64,000 bases of DNA from Gymnorhina tibicen (taxonomy: Eukaryota; Chordata; Aves; Passeriformes; Artamidae). The translations under genes were made by a program, and so were the position numbers. The notes beneath the pieces are model-generated. The model had not been told where the DNA came from. It made no database searches and worked only from the letters and a program-made list of their open reading frames with translations. Numbering within the stretch: position 1 is the stretch's first letter; each line of letters starts with the position of its first letter. The stretch lies in NCBI GenBank assembly GCA_013399875.1, contig VXAZ01000560.1, positions 1,902,576 through 1,966,575 on the forward strand. Direction: 5' to 3'. Positions 1 through 11,592 of this stretch are shown piece after piece.

Positions 1-122
1 ACCTAACCTTTCCAGGAAGAAAAGCCGCCGCAGCCTGCGCGAGGCGGCGCGGGCCAGAGGAGGCTCGGAGGCGGCTGGAGCTCGCCCGGGACTCTTTGGG
101 GTTATTTGTGCTCCTTTTCCAG

Positions 123-301
123 GCAAGAGGGCTTGTCCCGGGGAGCAGCTCGCCAGGACCGAGCTCTTCATCTTCTTCGTAGCCCTGCTGCAGAAGTTCA
201 CCTTCCAGGCCCCGGCAGCGGCCGCGCTGTCCTTCGCCTTCACGCTCAGCCTGACGCGCTGCCCCAAGCCCTTCCAGCTCTGCGCCGTGCCCCGCGACTG
301 A
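123..301 (+). CDS. CYP2J: Cytochrome P450, CYP2J subfamily, last coding exon only (gene continues left of window)
   Basis: The exon opens after a TTTTCCAG acceptor with a codon split at phase 1 and reads KRACPGEQLARTELF, the heme-ligand loop of a family-2 P450 (invariant Cys, then GExLAR). It continues through [12 protein letters not shown] to the typical CYP2J ending LCAVPRD and a TGA at 299-301. Position, phase and length (179 bases) match the terminal exon of the next gene at 8282-8457, so this is a tandem paralogue on the same strand. It differs in being much more GC-rich and in having an Ala-rich stretch (APAAAALSF) where the neighbour has [12 protein letters not shown]2J enzymes are ER-bound mono-oxygenases of fatty acids and xenobiotics; avian CYP2J19 is a carotenoid ketolase. 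Which avian paralogue this is cannot be decided from about 58 residues. It is intact as far as seen. Confidence 0.93.
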
Positions 302-1300
302 GCCGGGCCTGGGCCTGCCCCACACCCACCGCAGCCCCCACAAACTGGGAACTGCCCCTGCTCCTGACCACCCCGGAGGTTTTGGGCTGAAATGATGGGC
401 CCTGGAGGTCCAGCACCTGCCAGCATCTGGGTGGCAGGGGAAGGGCGCGAGGGCCGCATGCTGCACACTGCAACAAACACAACCCTTGTGGCTCTTCCCT
501 TCCCCTCATTCCTGCTCCCCGCTACCAGTCGGACAAAATGCATGCATTTAAAAGCCTTATTACCTCATTTCCACTGCCAGCAACTCCCAGGAAGGTGTCT
601 GCTAGCTGCAAAAGCATGGTTTAGTGTTGACTTTTCCATAGGGGATATGTCCATCACCCAGAGACCACTTAGCAACCCCTAATGCTGCAGCACCCAAATA
701 GCCAAGGGCTCCCGAGGTGTCCCTGCTCAGAGGGAGCAGCTGGCCTTGGGCATACAAACTCCAGACTCATGACTCACCACCGCTTTGGACTTTCAGGTGG
801 CCATGGCCAATCCTGAGGCTCAGGTGGGCTTGGGCTCGGTGTGGTGGACACTCCCTGCAGCACCACATTGCTGCTGTGTGATTGAAATCACAGAATCAAG
901 GAATGGTTTGGCTTGAGAGGGACCTTAAAGATCACCTCGTTCAACCCCTTTGCCATGGGCAGGGACATCTTCCATGAGACCAGGTTGCTCCAAGCCCCAT
1001 CCAACCTGGCCTTGGACACTTCCAGGTATAGAAAATATCTAAGCAGAGATCTCTGCAGCAGCAGCAGCAAGCATTTTTTGGATCTCACAGAGTATGTGGA
1101 AATTTTAATTAGGAGGCTATGGGGTAGTAGAAGCAGCTTCTACCGAAGCCCAACCCAAGTGGGATGGCACAAGGAGCTGTGCTTCCAGCAGGTCTGGAAG
1201 GGCTATAAAAATACAATATTGCAGTTTTATAGTAGAAAAGCAAAAAGTTTGTGCTAGTAGAATACAAATCAGAAAAGTTGCAATAAAGTAATCCCCTGGA
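302..1300 (+). other. Probable 3' UTR and flank of the upstream CYP2J gene, with candidate poly(A) signal
   Basis: After the stop codon no further splice-supported coding sequence is visible. The first clear AATAAA is at 1282-1287, about 980 bases downstream, and the interval is interrupted by a CR1 copy at 884-1026. If that signal is used, the 3' UTR is long and contains the CR1 copy; a non-canonical nearer signal is equally possible. The transcript end is an inference. Confidence 0.35.
884..1026 (-). mobile_element. CR1 retroposon fragment (3' end)
   Basis: The plus strand reads as the reverse complement of the avian CR1 3' region: CACAGAATCAAGGAATGG, then GAGAGGGACCTTAAAGATCA, then GCTCCAAGCCCCATCCAACC and CTTGGACACTTCCAGG. 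The element is 5'-truncated, as is usual for CR1, and lies just downstream of the upstream CYP2J exon. Open frames across it are incidental. Confidence 0.9.
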
Positions 1301-3858
1301 GTTGCTGGGGAGCAGTTCACCTGAAGCCCAGCAGAAAGGGAAGCAGCAGAGTGTTGGGAGGGTCGTGCCCGTGGTGGCGCAGTGCTGGCCCTCAGGAAGG
1401 AAGTGGTGGAACAGTGGCTTTGTGGTGGGAAGTCACAAGTTCGACACTTCCTCTCTGTTTCTGGCAAAGATTTGTTGTCCGTGCGTGACCAGATGGACAT
1501 GGCGTGGGGCCAAGGAAGTGGCTTGGGACAGGGCACCCTCCACGATGGACACAGAGCTTCTTCCTGTGCTAGGTGTCTTTGGATAAGAGTTAATTAAATA
1601 TGCAACTTGTAGAGAATTTTTCCATTTATGTGACCAAGCATTAATGCTTAGAAATGCTGTTTCCTGTGTGCTTCAGTTTGGAGTATAGTCACAGCAAAGA
1701 TTATTCTTCTTCCTCGTTTTTTTTTGCTTCTCCCCTTTCACATGTGACTTTTCTATGGGAACCCGCGTAGGATATGGAATAGTTAACGGGAAAAGAGGAT
1801 TACATCGAGTTTCATTTCCACCGTTTTTCTCCTCTGTCCCCGGCAATAACGGCTTTGCTGCGGTACAAAGCAATCCCTGTGCAGTGGCAGATTTGTGCCA
1901 CAGGGGAGAGTCCTCTGCACATCACATCCCTGCCACGCCGGGGATTCTGTCACTGAGCTGTCCTTCCGACTGATCACTTTAATCCTATTGCGTTTTTAAT
2001 TATTGTGACACAGTCACAGGCTCCCATGTTGTGTTTTTGTCTTTGTAAAAGAGAAAACATAAAAGATCCAGGGACTTTTTTTTTCACCTATGAAGACTTC
2101 AAAGCCACTCGGGACCAGGCACTGGTTTCTCTCCATTTTTTATTTGTTCTGCTGTAGGTCTGACCTCTGGCATGTGGCTACAGCTTGTATTATTTGCATT
2201 GGCTTAGCAAATAAATGTTGGTCTCTTCTCTCTTTCATTTCCAACTTGTGTTTCCTTGTTACTTCGGGGTTTCCTCCCCTACTCATGGAGGGAACAAATT
2301 ATTGAACTCATCTTCTTTTTCCTCTTTTTTTTTTTTTTTTAATCATTTGGGGAAAAATATCAAAATTAAATGCAATGATGCCATACCTTAAAGGCAGGAG
2401 GCAAAAATTTGTTTCTTTTTGAGTGGATCCTCTCATGTCACTGCTGGCAAACACATGCATCTCCATGGGCTCATGCCTAAGTATGCTTAAAAGCCAGAGG
2501 TAAAAAGATATTCTCCTCAAAACCAGGCTTTTCCCCTTTAAATTCCACTGTAAAACAGAGATTTGTCTTTTCCAGCTTCCCAAGTGTAAGGAGAACCTAT
2601 ATGGCATCACTCCAGTGGTTCTGTTGCACCTCTGTGCCCTGTCATCAGCACCGGACAATCCCAACAGCCACAACTGATGCCCCCAAAAGAGAGAAAAGGA
2701 ACCCAAAACGTCCCCCAGAGCAGGAGGTGGCAGTGGATGACTGCAGAGGGCTGCGGCAGAGCCACGTGGTGCAAGGGCAAAGTGCTGCTGCTCCCTCCTT
2801 CTTTCACAGTAAAACACAACACACGCATCAAAATTCCACGTGGTCCGTGTGCATGAACGCCTCCCTAACCCAGAGCTGCTCGTGGGTGGGACAGTGCAGC
2901 ACATTCTGCTGCCAGCTACCACCAAAGGGCCCCGGCCTGCAGAGCTGGGCATCTACACTGGCTTCTCAGCACCTGCCTGAGCTCGGAGGGGCTTTGGGCC
3001 GTAACCCGTGGTGAAGTTGTTCCCAAAGGACAAGGTAGGTGGGAAGGGATGGCTGGAGGGCTCAAGGCATGACCGGAGCAAGCTGCTCTGCCTGCACCCA
3101 TCTGGTGGAGATCGGAAAATGATGGTGCTTAGGCACCGCTGAGTTCCGGGACAGCTGTGTACTCCCAGCCCACGTCACCCGGACACACGGAAACATGAAA
3201 CCGTGAGTCAGAGGGTTTGTGAAAGGTTTGTGCAACCTTATCTCGGATGTCCCCTGAGACCTGGGGCTTGGCCCGGGACTCCTGTACCAGCAATTGAGCT
3301 GCTGTAAACAAGGAAAGTGCGAGGCTCTCGGAGCAGCTGGAGCGTCCCTGGCACCAAGAAGCCGAAGCTGGGACGCAGCACGGTGAGGGCACCAGGGGAG
3401 GAGGGAGCAGGGCTCATCCCGAGAGATGGGCTTGTGGGAACAGCACAGTGAAGCTGCCGGAAGGTTGTGATCTCGATCCCACAAAGCTCATTTCTGTCCT
3501 TCAGATGAGGGCATGGAGCACTGGGGTTTAGTAAAGTACTGAGGGGAGGCTGGAGGGGAAAGGGGAAGCTGGGGGTGTTCTGGTTCATGGTGGGTTTTTT
3601 TTAATCAGATCAGAGGAAATCTTTCCTTTTACTCAAGAAGGGGTTTAATCGTTGCTGAAAGCTGGGAAAGCAGGAGTCTGAACACAGTCTAGACCAGGTC
3701 AGCAAAAGCCACTCCATGCTGTCCTGTGTTTGCACCCACAGCTGTGCCAGCACGTCACCCATCTCCCCCTGGCCCTGGGGGCCTCAGTGGTGCCCTGTGA
3801 GCTCAACCTGCCCTGACCTGCTGTAGGACACGTCTCTGCAGAGCCCCACCATCCAGCC
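1301..3858. other. Spacer between the two CYP2J genes
   Basis: I see no exon, RNA gene or clear transposon here. The stretch contains a run of 16 T at 2325-2340. A long open frame on the minus strand around 2308-2952 has no recognisable domain and no splice support. The last few hundred bases must hold the promoter and 5' UTR of the downstream CYP2J gene, but no convincing TATA box or CpG island is visible near 3859. Confidence 0.5.
2325..2340. repeat. Poly(T) run, 16 bases
   Basis: An uninterrupted T16 tract lies in the CYP2J spacer. It could be the A-tail of a decayed minus-strand retroposon, but no body is recognisable beside it. Confidence 0.9.
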
Positions 3859-6800
3859 ATGCTGCACTTCCTCTGGGACAGCATCTCCCTCCAGACATTC
3901 CTCATCTTTCTCTTCGTCTTCCTGCTCATCGCCGACTACATGAAGAACAGAAATCCAAAGAATTTCCCTCCCACCCCCTTCCGCCTTCCCTTTTTGGGGC
4001 ACATCTACCTTATAAATTTCAAAGATCCCATAGTCACTGTGACGAAGGTATGTGGGTGGTGGGCAGTGTGAGGAAGGGATGGAGGGATTGCAGCTACACC
4101 TCCCTGGCCATGCAGGGAAGGGGATAACCCAAACCCCACAGGTCATGAAAGCAGGCAGGAGGTTTGCCCTCACTGATGACATTTACCTGAGTACAAGGAG
4201 GGTGACAAGTGTGGAGTGATCCTGTGAGCAAAGGTCACGACACGATACCACAGGTGCAGTCACAGATGTACAAACCCCACAGGTCTTGAGTGGGGGCTGG
4301 AATGGGGTGAAACAAAAACTGGAAAAACATAGAACTGAAAAATCAAACCTGGTGAGGTTTACTTGATTTATGGCCAATTAACACCAACTCCCAATCACTG
4401 ATACAGGAAAAGAGGAAAGAAAAAAGACTATGCCCTCAGGCAGAGTGCACGCATTCTGCCTCCCCTCCCACTCTTCCCATATTTTCATCCATGTCCCCTG
4501 ACAGGGCTGTCCCAGTCTCACCAGGCACATTTATTTACTCTTTTATTTATATCCCATCCCAGCTAAGTAAAAGATATGGTGACATCTTCGGCCTGAACAT
4601 GGGCAGCATGAAGATTGTGATGGTAAATGGGATGCGGCTGGTGAAGGAAGTGCTTGTTAACCAAGGGGAAAAGTTCATGGACCGCCCTGATATTCCCCTC
4701 GAAGAGGAGGTCTTCAGCAAGATCGGTGAGTTATCCCTCAAGTAAGATCCCAGCCTTGACCCTGCAGAGGTCTGAGACAGCTGGAGAGAAGGCAGAACCC
4801 TGGAGCTTTTCTCCCTCGGTGGGGGATCAGCCCTGGCTCACGGGGGGTGTTCCTGCCAGGACTGATCTCCTCCACCGGGCACCTGTGGAAGGCACAGAGG
4901 AGGTTCACCCTGACCACACTCCGAAACTTTGGCTTGGGGAAGAGGAGCCTGGAGGAGCGCATCCAGGAGGAGTGCCGATATCTCGTGGATGTGGTTAGGG
5001 ATGAGCAGGGTGAGTGCCACGGCCCTCAGCAGCTGTGAAGGCAGGAACTGGTAGGGCCTGTTACACTTTCACTGCATGCTGAGAAATACCCCACCTTGCA
5101 AGGGATGCTACAACCCTGCCAGCATCCCTGCTCCTTCCTACAGGTGCTTTGCCTTCCAGCTGGTTGGGGAATGCAGCCAGGCAACACCCACTGCTTTATT
5201 CACAGCCCACCTTCAGCCTACTCCTCTGTGGGGAACACTGTGTGGCTGATGCTTCCAATGAATTCCAATGACATCCTGCAGACCTTGCTTTCCAAAGTAA
5301 ACAAACATCTCTGTAATCTGACTGAACTGGGACCACTGGCCAAGCTTGGCCAGCTCATGGGGTCAGCCAGGCACCCCAGGAAAGCACTGACATAGGACAG
5401 TGCCCATTAGGAGCCTCTCATTTCATTCTTGACTATTTCTTGACTATTTTACCTCTGACATGTGTGTTTTCTTCTTTTCTGAGAAGAATGGAAGAGAACT
5501 GTTCTTTTTCTTCTCCAGGGAATCCTTTCAACCCTCAGTTTAAAATCACTAATGCTGTTTCAAATGTCATCTGCTCCCTCATCTTCGGCAATCGGTTTGA
5601 ATACCACGATGAGGACTTCCAAAGACTGCTGAAGCTGATGTACGACACGGTTGTCCTCCATGGAGCCATCACAAGCCAGGTACAGCCCTCCTGCCACCAA
5701 CCCAGGGCCACGGTTTCGTCTCTGGAGTCAACCTCAAAAGTCACAGTGTTGTCATCACCAAACCTGTCATTCCCCATTCCTTTGCACAGGGTAGATTTGC
5801 CTGTAATTTCTTTCTGCCTTCGGTTCAAATTTTGCCGTGCTCATGCTGCTCTCTCTCGCCCAAAATCACTTTTCCTGCCCACTGATTGCCAACCTGCCTG
5901 CTGAAACACTGGGTAACACGAGTCACTCCATAATGAGAATTCTGCTCTTCTGGACCTGAGCTATTTCCACCAGCTCCAGAAATTCAGCAAGTGCAATTGC
6001 AGGCTCAAGTCTTGATGTCAGAAGAGTTTTTAAAGTCCTTTATTCAATTTGTCTTTCTCCTTTTGTGTTGAAAGCTGTACAACAATTTCCCAACTGTAAT
6101 GAAGTACTTACCTGGAGCCCACCAAACCATTTTTAAAAACTGGAGGTTGTTGAAAGATTTTATGCAAGAGCAGATCAACAAACACAAGGAGGACTGGAAC
6201 CCCTCGGAGTGCCGGGACTACATCGACAGCTACCTGCTGGAGATATCCAAGGTCAGCAGTGGGGAGAAAATCTTCCTGGAGCAGGGCTTAGCAATCAGAA
6301 GAGATGGGAAACAAGCCCAGATTCTCCATCTGAGCTGCCTGTGTGGCCTCTTAGGAACTCAGGACAGACATCAGGTTGAGGCCACCCATCAGCAGGATGG
6401 GGATGCAGGGGGTCAGCAGCTTCTGCCAAAATCCTTGGGGGGGGTCTGGACCAAGCCTGGTGCCAGGACACCCTCACTGTTCTGTGGCACTAACACACAT
6501 TCTCATGAAGGGCCATGACAGTGACACCTTCCAAGAGGAACACCTCATGGCCTGCACACTCGACCTGCTGTTCGCCGGGACAGAGACCACATCCTCAACC
6601 CTCCGCTGGGCTTTGCTGTTTATGGCCACACATCCAGAAATTCAAGGTACAGTTAAGAAAAATCAGTTTTCCCTTGCTTTTATCCCTCACAGCTTTGTGA
6701 GACACCAGGTGGGAACACCCCCACACTCACATAAGAGGTGTAAACAGTGGCCCAGGGCCCTTGGTGGACTCTTACAGCAATAACCTTGTATTGCTCCAAG

Positions 6801-8457
6801 GGTTTTTTTCCTGGGCTGATTCCTGCTCTCTCCCCTCAGCCCGGGTGCAAGCCGAGATCGACACAGTCATCGGCCAGGCACGGCCACCAGCCCTGGAGGA
6901 CAGGAACAACCTGCACTACACCAATGCTGTCATCCATGAAGTGCAGAGGAAGGGCAACGTTATCCCTTTCAATGTGCCAAGAATGGCAGCAGAGGACGCC
7001 TACGTGGATGGCTACTACATCCCAAAGGTAAACTCCGGAGCGCTGGGACTCCAGGGAGACGCCCAGCTCCCCAGGCACAGTGTGCCGGGCCAGGTCCCTC
7101 CTGTGCAGACAGTGTCCCTGCCCTGTCCAGAGTTCACCTCTGCTGAACATGGATTTTTGCCATCCAAACAATGTTCCCCAGCTCCCTGAATGGTGCCACA
7201 CCCCCACACAGGCACAGGTCCCAGCTCCCAGCTCTTACAGGAACTTTGGCCCAAGATTAACAACAGATAAAAATGATGCTGATGAAGGAAAAATGCAGTT
7301 CTATAAGTGCACCTCCAGACAGACAAGAAGTAGAAAGATCTGGCCCTGCAGTGGGGTGTTGCACAAATAATTGTGGTAGAATTTGACTATGGATGTTCTT
7401 CATGGAGAGGAGACTGGAAGATAAAACTGCCCCTCCTGCTGTTGGTGCCAGAGAAAGTGTGATTTATTTTTTTTTTCCCCTCTTAGGGAACTGCTATAAT
7501 GGCAAATTTAACCTCTCTGCTGTTTGACAAGAATGAGTGGAAAACCCCTGATGCTTTTAACCCCGAGCATTTTCTGAAGGAGGGGAAGTTCTGGAAAAAC
7601 GAGCATTTTATACCATTTTCTATGGGTAAGACTTGCTGGTTTGTGGTGCACACGTGGGCTTGGGTTTCCAACTGCAGGGTGGAGACAGAGAGGAAAATAG
7701 CAATTTAAAGGGCAGATGCACCCTGGGAGGTGCTGCTCAAACGGCTCCCATGGCCTCCCCAAGGCACCACAACCACATTTGAGGCCCTTTCTTGTCTCTC
7801 TTCACACACACAGAAGAGAGATGAGGATGAATAAAAAACCATGTAAATTCCAGAGACCTCAGGAACACCTTCACCGAGGCGAGAGCATCGCTCTGTGCTC
7901 CTGCTCCCACATGGCTGAGCTCACCAGGGGCCTCACTGTTGCCACCACAGGGTTCCCCAGCCAGCAGCATCCCTGGGGAAGTTGCTTTTAGCATCCATTT
8001 CCCACACCAGCATCACACAACTCCTCTGATAGCTCTCTTTGGTGAGCTCTCCCAGCATAGGCACAGCCAGGTCACGTGTGTGCGTGTGAATTGTCCTCAC
8101 AAAGTCATGCAATTTGGGGGCCAGGCCATGCTGTAATGCCACAGTTATTACTGGGAAGCTTAGTTGAAAAACTCATCCAGGAACGGGGTAACACAGCTGG
8201 ACCACGGTCCTAAGGGCAGGCAGAAGCATTTTCAGCAGCACAAGCACAGTCTGAGGATGCTGTGGGTTGCTGTCTCCGCAGGGAAGCGTGCCTGCCTGGG
8301 TGAGCTGCTGGCCCGTGCCGAGCTCTTCCTCTTCTTCACATCCCTGCTCCAGAAATTCACCTTCCAGGTACCCCCGGACACCAAGCTCAGCCTCCAGCCC
8401 ATGATAGGCATCGCAATGACCCCACAGCCCTACAAGATCTGTGCTGTGCCTCGGTAG
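3859..8457 (+). CDS. CYP2J: Cytochrome P450, CYP2J subfamily, complete nine-exon gene
   Basis: Exons: 3859-4047, 4563-4725, 4860-5009, 5519-5679, 6075-6251, 6511-6646, 6840-7027, 7487-7625, 8282-8457. All introns are GT-AG, phases agree throughout, and the 1479 bases encode 492 residues, normal for family 2. Exon sizes 163, 150, 161, 177 and 188 are the standard CYP2 pattern. Visible parts: N-terminal membrane anchor ([17 protein letters not shown]), Pro-rich hinge ([12 protein letters not shown]), helix C WKAQRR, I-helix AGTETT, K-helix EVQR, heme loop [11 protein letters not shown] and terminal KICAVPR. It should be an ER-bound heme-thiolate mono-oxygenase fed by P450 reductase. It is convergent with HOOK1, as CYP2J2 is in human. 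The paralogue next to HOOK1 is, from memory, more likely CYP2J40 than the carotenoid ketolase CYP2J19, but I cannot settle this from sequence alone. Confidence 0.95.
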
Positions 8458-8930
8458 GGAAGTCTTGGCCACCATCCTCACATGGAAAATCCTTGGTCAG
8501 GGGTGCTGAAAGCAAGCCCTTGACAGCTCCAGGGGGAGGCTGGGTGGTTTATTTCTTTCAAAGCAATTGCAAAATCATTTCTTTTACAAGCAGACCTTGC
8601 ACTCTGTATCGCATGATCATGTGATCATTGGATCAGCCTGGGAGCTCCCAGGGTATTTTTAGGCTTGCCCTACGGCACTGTAAATGAATAAGGGGCTTGG
8701 GGCTTTCCTAATTTTATGATGGATGGCCATGGTCACCTTGGCAAAATGAGGGACACTTTAGAGACTGCACTGTTGAGACTGCGGCTGGGTACAGTGGGAG
8801 AGCAATACCAGCCTTTGTTTTATAACATTAACACAAGTATTATTTGACATTTCCTTAATATGTACTTCTCTAAAAAGTGTCACTCTGTAACACCTGTCTC
8901 ATGCATCAATAAATCTTTATGACAACACTT
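8458..8930 (+). other. CYP2J: 3' UTR of the complete CYP2J gene
   Basis: The sequence runs from the TAG at 8455-8457 to about 15-20 bases beyond a canonical AATAAA at 8908-8913. No competing AATAAA is seen between stop and signal. The cleavage position is inferred. Confidence 0.7.
8908..8913 (+). terminator. Poly(A) signal AATAAA of CYP2J
   Basis: A canonical hexamer about 450 bases after the stop codon, followed by a T-rich and GT-containing stretch (CTTTATGACAACACTTTTGT). Confidence 0.75.
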
Positions 8931-11560
8931 TTGTCGTGAAGTGTTCTGCAAAGTGAAGACCAACACAGGCCATGTCTGGCACTGGCTGTGGGCTTCAGCT
9001 GTGCCCTGTGCTTCAGCCCCTGCACTGCTGCAGCACTGCAGGAGGCTGGCTCTGTAAAAGCAAAGGCAATTCCTACAGAAGTGATGGAAAAAATGATCCT
9101 GATAGCACAACCAGAATTACAATATGCAAAATCACGGAGTGGCTGGTGTGTCCAGGGGCAGCGGGGTGAGCTCCAGCAACACACAACATGGTTAAGCTGC
9201 ACTCAACAGTCTAATGAGGAAAAGGGTGCCTTGGAAAATAAAAGCAACAGATTACTATTTTAAACCATCACCTACACAGTGAAACCATCCCAAGATTGGC
9301 AACCAATAGTTAACACCAGTAAATGCACTGAACTGGGGAACCTGCACCACAGGACCCCGCCGAGGCCTCCAGGCAGAAGCTGCAGCTCCCAGGAGCAGGA
9401 TGGGGGCTGCCTCAGGAAATCAGCACTGCACCAGGAACACACCTCCAGCTCCTGCTCTCCTGCTGAGGAAGTGAGCAGAGAGAATCTTTTCATTTTCAGT
9501 TTTCCCTGGAGTACTGCTCACGTGTTCCTAGAGGAAGCAAATTTCTCCCAGGTGAACACAGCTTCTGGCAGAGCTCCTTCAGCACCGGGCTGGGTGAGGG
9601 TTCTGCCGCCTCCTCTGATTTTCTGTGCCAGTGGAAACAAGAGTTTGGACTGAGATACTGCTTCTGGTACTTGAGGCTGTTTCACAGACTCACAAGGTGG
9701 AGAAAAGAGGACACATGGTGGGACACAAACCAGCCCATTTATGAAATGCAGACTTGTCTCATCCCATTCCTAGTGAGAACCTGGTCAGCCCCAGCCCTCC
9801 ACCCCTCCTCTCCTCATGCCTGCTGCCCTCTAACCTGCTGCTGGCATGGGCTCCCACACCTCCCCTTTCCAGCAGAAACAAGAAAGTCATTTGACTTTCT
9901 AGACCTGATATCCTTTTTCCCTTCCTGAGAGAAGCTGAAGGGAAGGCTGGAAGTGGGCTGCATGCCTGGAATTGACTGGGAACAGGGGAGGGGAGCAGTG
10001 ACGAGTTTCTGCTGTGTGCAGCATTACTCTCAAAACACTTCCAGTTCGCAGGTGTCACCTGACTCTTTTGTGGTACATTTTCCCCCAGTGCTTTGCTGAG
10101 ATTCCCATTTCCTTTCCCAAGCTGCTGCTCTATCTAAAAGCTTCCTCTGTAGGACTCTGCTGGGTTAGTTAAATTCCAAAAAAAGAATGCATTTCACAGG
10201 CTTCCTGAGCATTTTGCCCCCTCCACCAAAACCATCTCCCACACACATGACTGACCTCAGCTCCTCCTGTCCTTTGCACTCAGGGCTTTAATCCTGCACT
10301 CCTCTTCCAGGGACACTCCTCACCTGAACACACAAACCTCCTGCTGCAGTGCCTGGCTCTTCAGGAGCTGCCAGAAAGCTGCAAGCAAACAGGGTCAGGG
10401 CTGAACACATCCTGCAGCTCGGCTAAGGCTTCCTGCACAGCTGAGCACCTCTTCCCTTCCCTTCTCCCTCACACACCTGCAGGCTTTGGCGTTCAGTGTC
10501 TGAAACTGCTTTTGTGTCCAGCCTCAGAAAGCAGGAAAAACAGTTCTTCCATAATGGCTTCACACTCTCTGGGACAGGCCCTTCCACACTGAAGAATCCA
10601 TGCAGCTCCTCATCCTTGGATCTTCACTCTGGAGGGCTGAAGGCTGCCTGCTCTTTTCCAACACCACTTCTGGCCTGGGGGCAGGGCTCAGGGGACAAGA
10701 GAGCTGACAATGAGGCTAAGAATGGAGCACATAAATCACCTGCAGAGCAGGTGGACAGGGCAGTCAGTTTTCTTTTCCAAATAAAAGCAAGCACATTTTG
10801 ATTTAGAGCTGTACCTGTCCTCTGTGTCCTCTGAGGTGGGGCTGAGAACAGGCAGAGACCCTCACCCACCTCACAGCAGTAATTACTGAGGTCACTTCAC
10901 AGCTCATCTGTAGAGGGGTTTAATCTTTTCACAAGGCCCCCTGCCCAGCTCTGAGACAACTGTCTGTGTGCTGAGCAGAGGGAACCAGCTTTGAGTGGGA
11001 GGAATGATCTGGAAACAGCAGAGGAGAGCAGCACAACTCATTACATCCATCCCCTCATTATAATACATGTTTATCCTGAAACAGGGCGTTTTAGATAGTG
11101 TAAATGTACCAACATGTAGAACCAGGTCACGCATTGCCCAGAAACACCATCTAGGGACCATTAAATACATTGCTTGGAATAAAGACACCAAAGAATTCAT
11201 TTTAAAAATCTTTATGTGAATATAAAAGAATTTTTCCCAAAGAAAAAAATAAAACCAAAAGTTTAAAAATTAGTGCAATTTTTCGAGTTCTATGCAACAC
11301 AGTGTTTACATTTGTTTTAAACAGAAGATGTAGACACCGATACACTGAAAACCTTAACTCCAGTTTTAGGGGAAGGGGAAAAAGAAACAAGTAAGAAAAT
11401 TACTGTACTAGACATTACCAACTCCTAAACAATTGGGGTTTTTTTCTAATTTCTAAACTATTTATGGCTACCTAAATAGAACATCAGTATTGCTTATATT
11501 ACTTATTTCCAAGTAAGTGTGTATCATAGAAAATAGAATACCCATATATATATATATTTT
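8931..11560. other. Spacer between the convergent 3' ends of CYP2J and HOOK1
   Basis: I see no coding exon, RNA gene or recognisable CR1 copy. Open frames here are short and not splice-supported. The right part (from about 11.2 kb) is AT-rich and may still belong to the HOOK1 3' UTR, depending on which poly(A) signal is used. Confidence 0.5.
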
Positions 11561-11586
11561 TAATGAACAAAAAAAATCAGGTGAAA

Positions 11587-11592
11587 TTTATT
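11587..11592 (-). terminator. HOOK1: Candidate distal poly(A) signal of HOOK1
   Basis: AATAAA on the minus strand, about 3.0 kb after the stop codon. It is followed downstream by AT repeats (plus-strand ATATATATATAT near 11545) and a T-rich segment. Nearer AATAAA copies at 12172, 13432 and 14099 are alternatives. Confidence 0.45.

Noticed and set aside
2308..2952. 214-residue open frame on the minus strand in the CYP2J spacer
   Set aside because: It ends in a poly-Lys run encoded by the poly(T) tract, has no recognisable domain, no splice context and mixed composition. Chance frame.
3700..3858. A TATA box for the complete CYP2J gene
   Set aside because: No convincing TATAAA-type element at a suitable distance; the promoter position is left open.
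7487..7708. Extension of CYP2J exon 8 past 7625
   Set aside because: The donor GGGTAAG at 7625/7626 and the phase-1 match to the heme-loop exon at 8282 show the extra residues are intron read-through.
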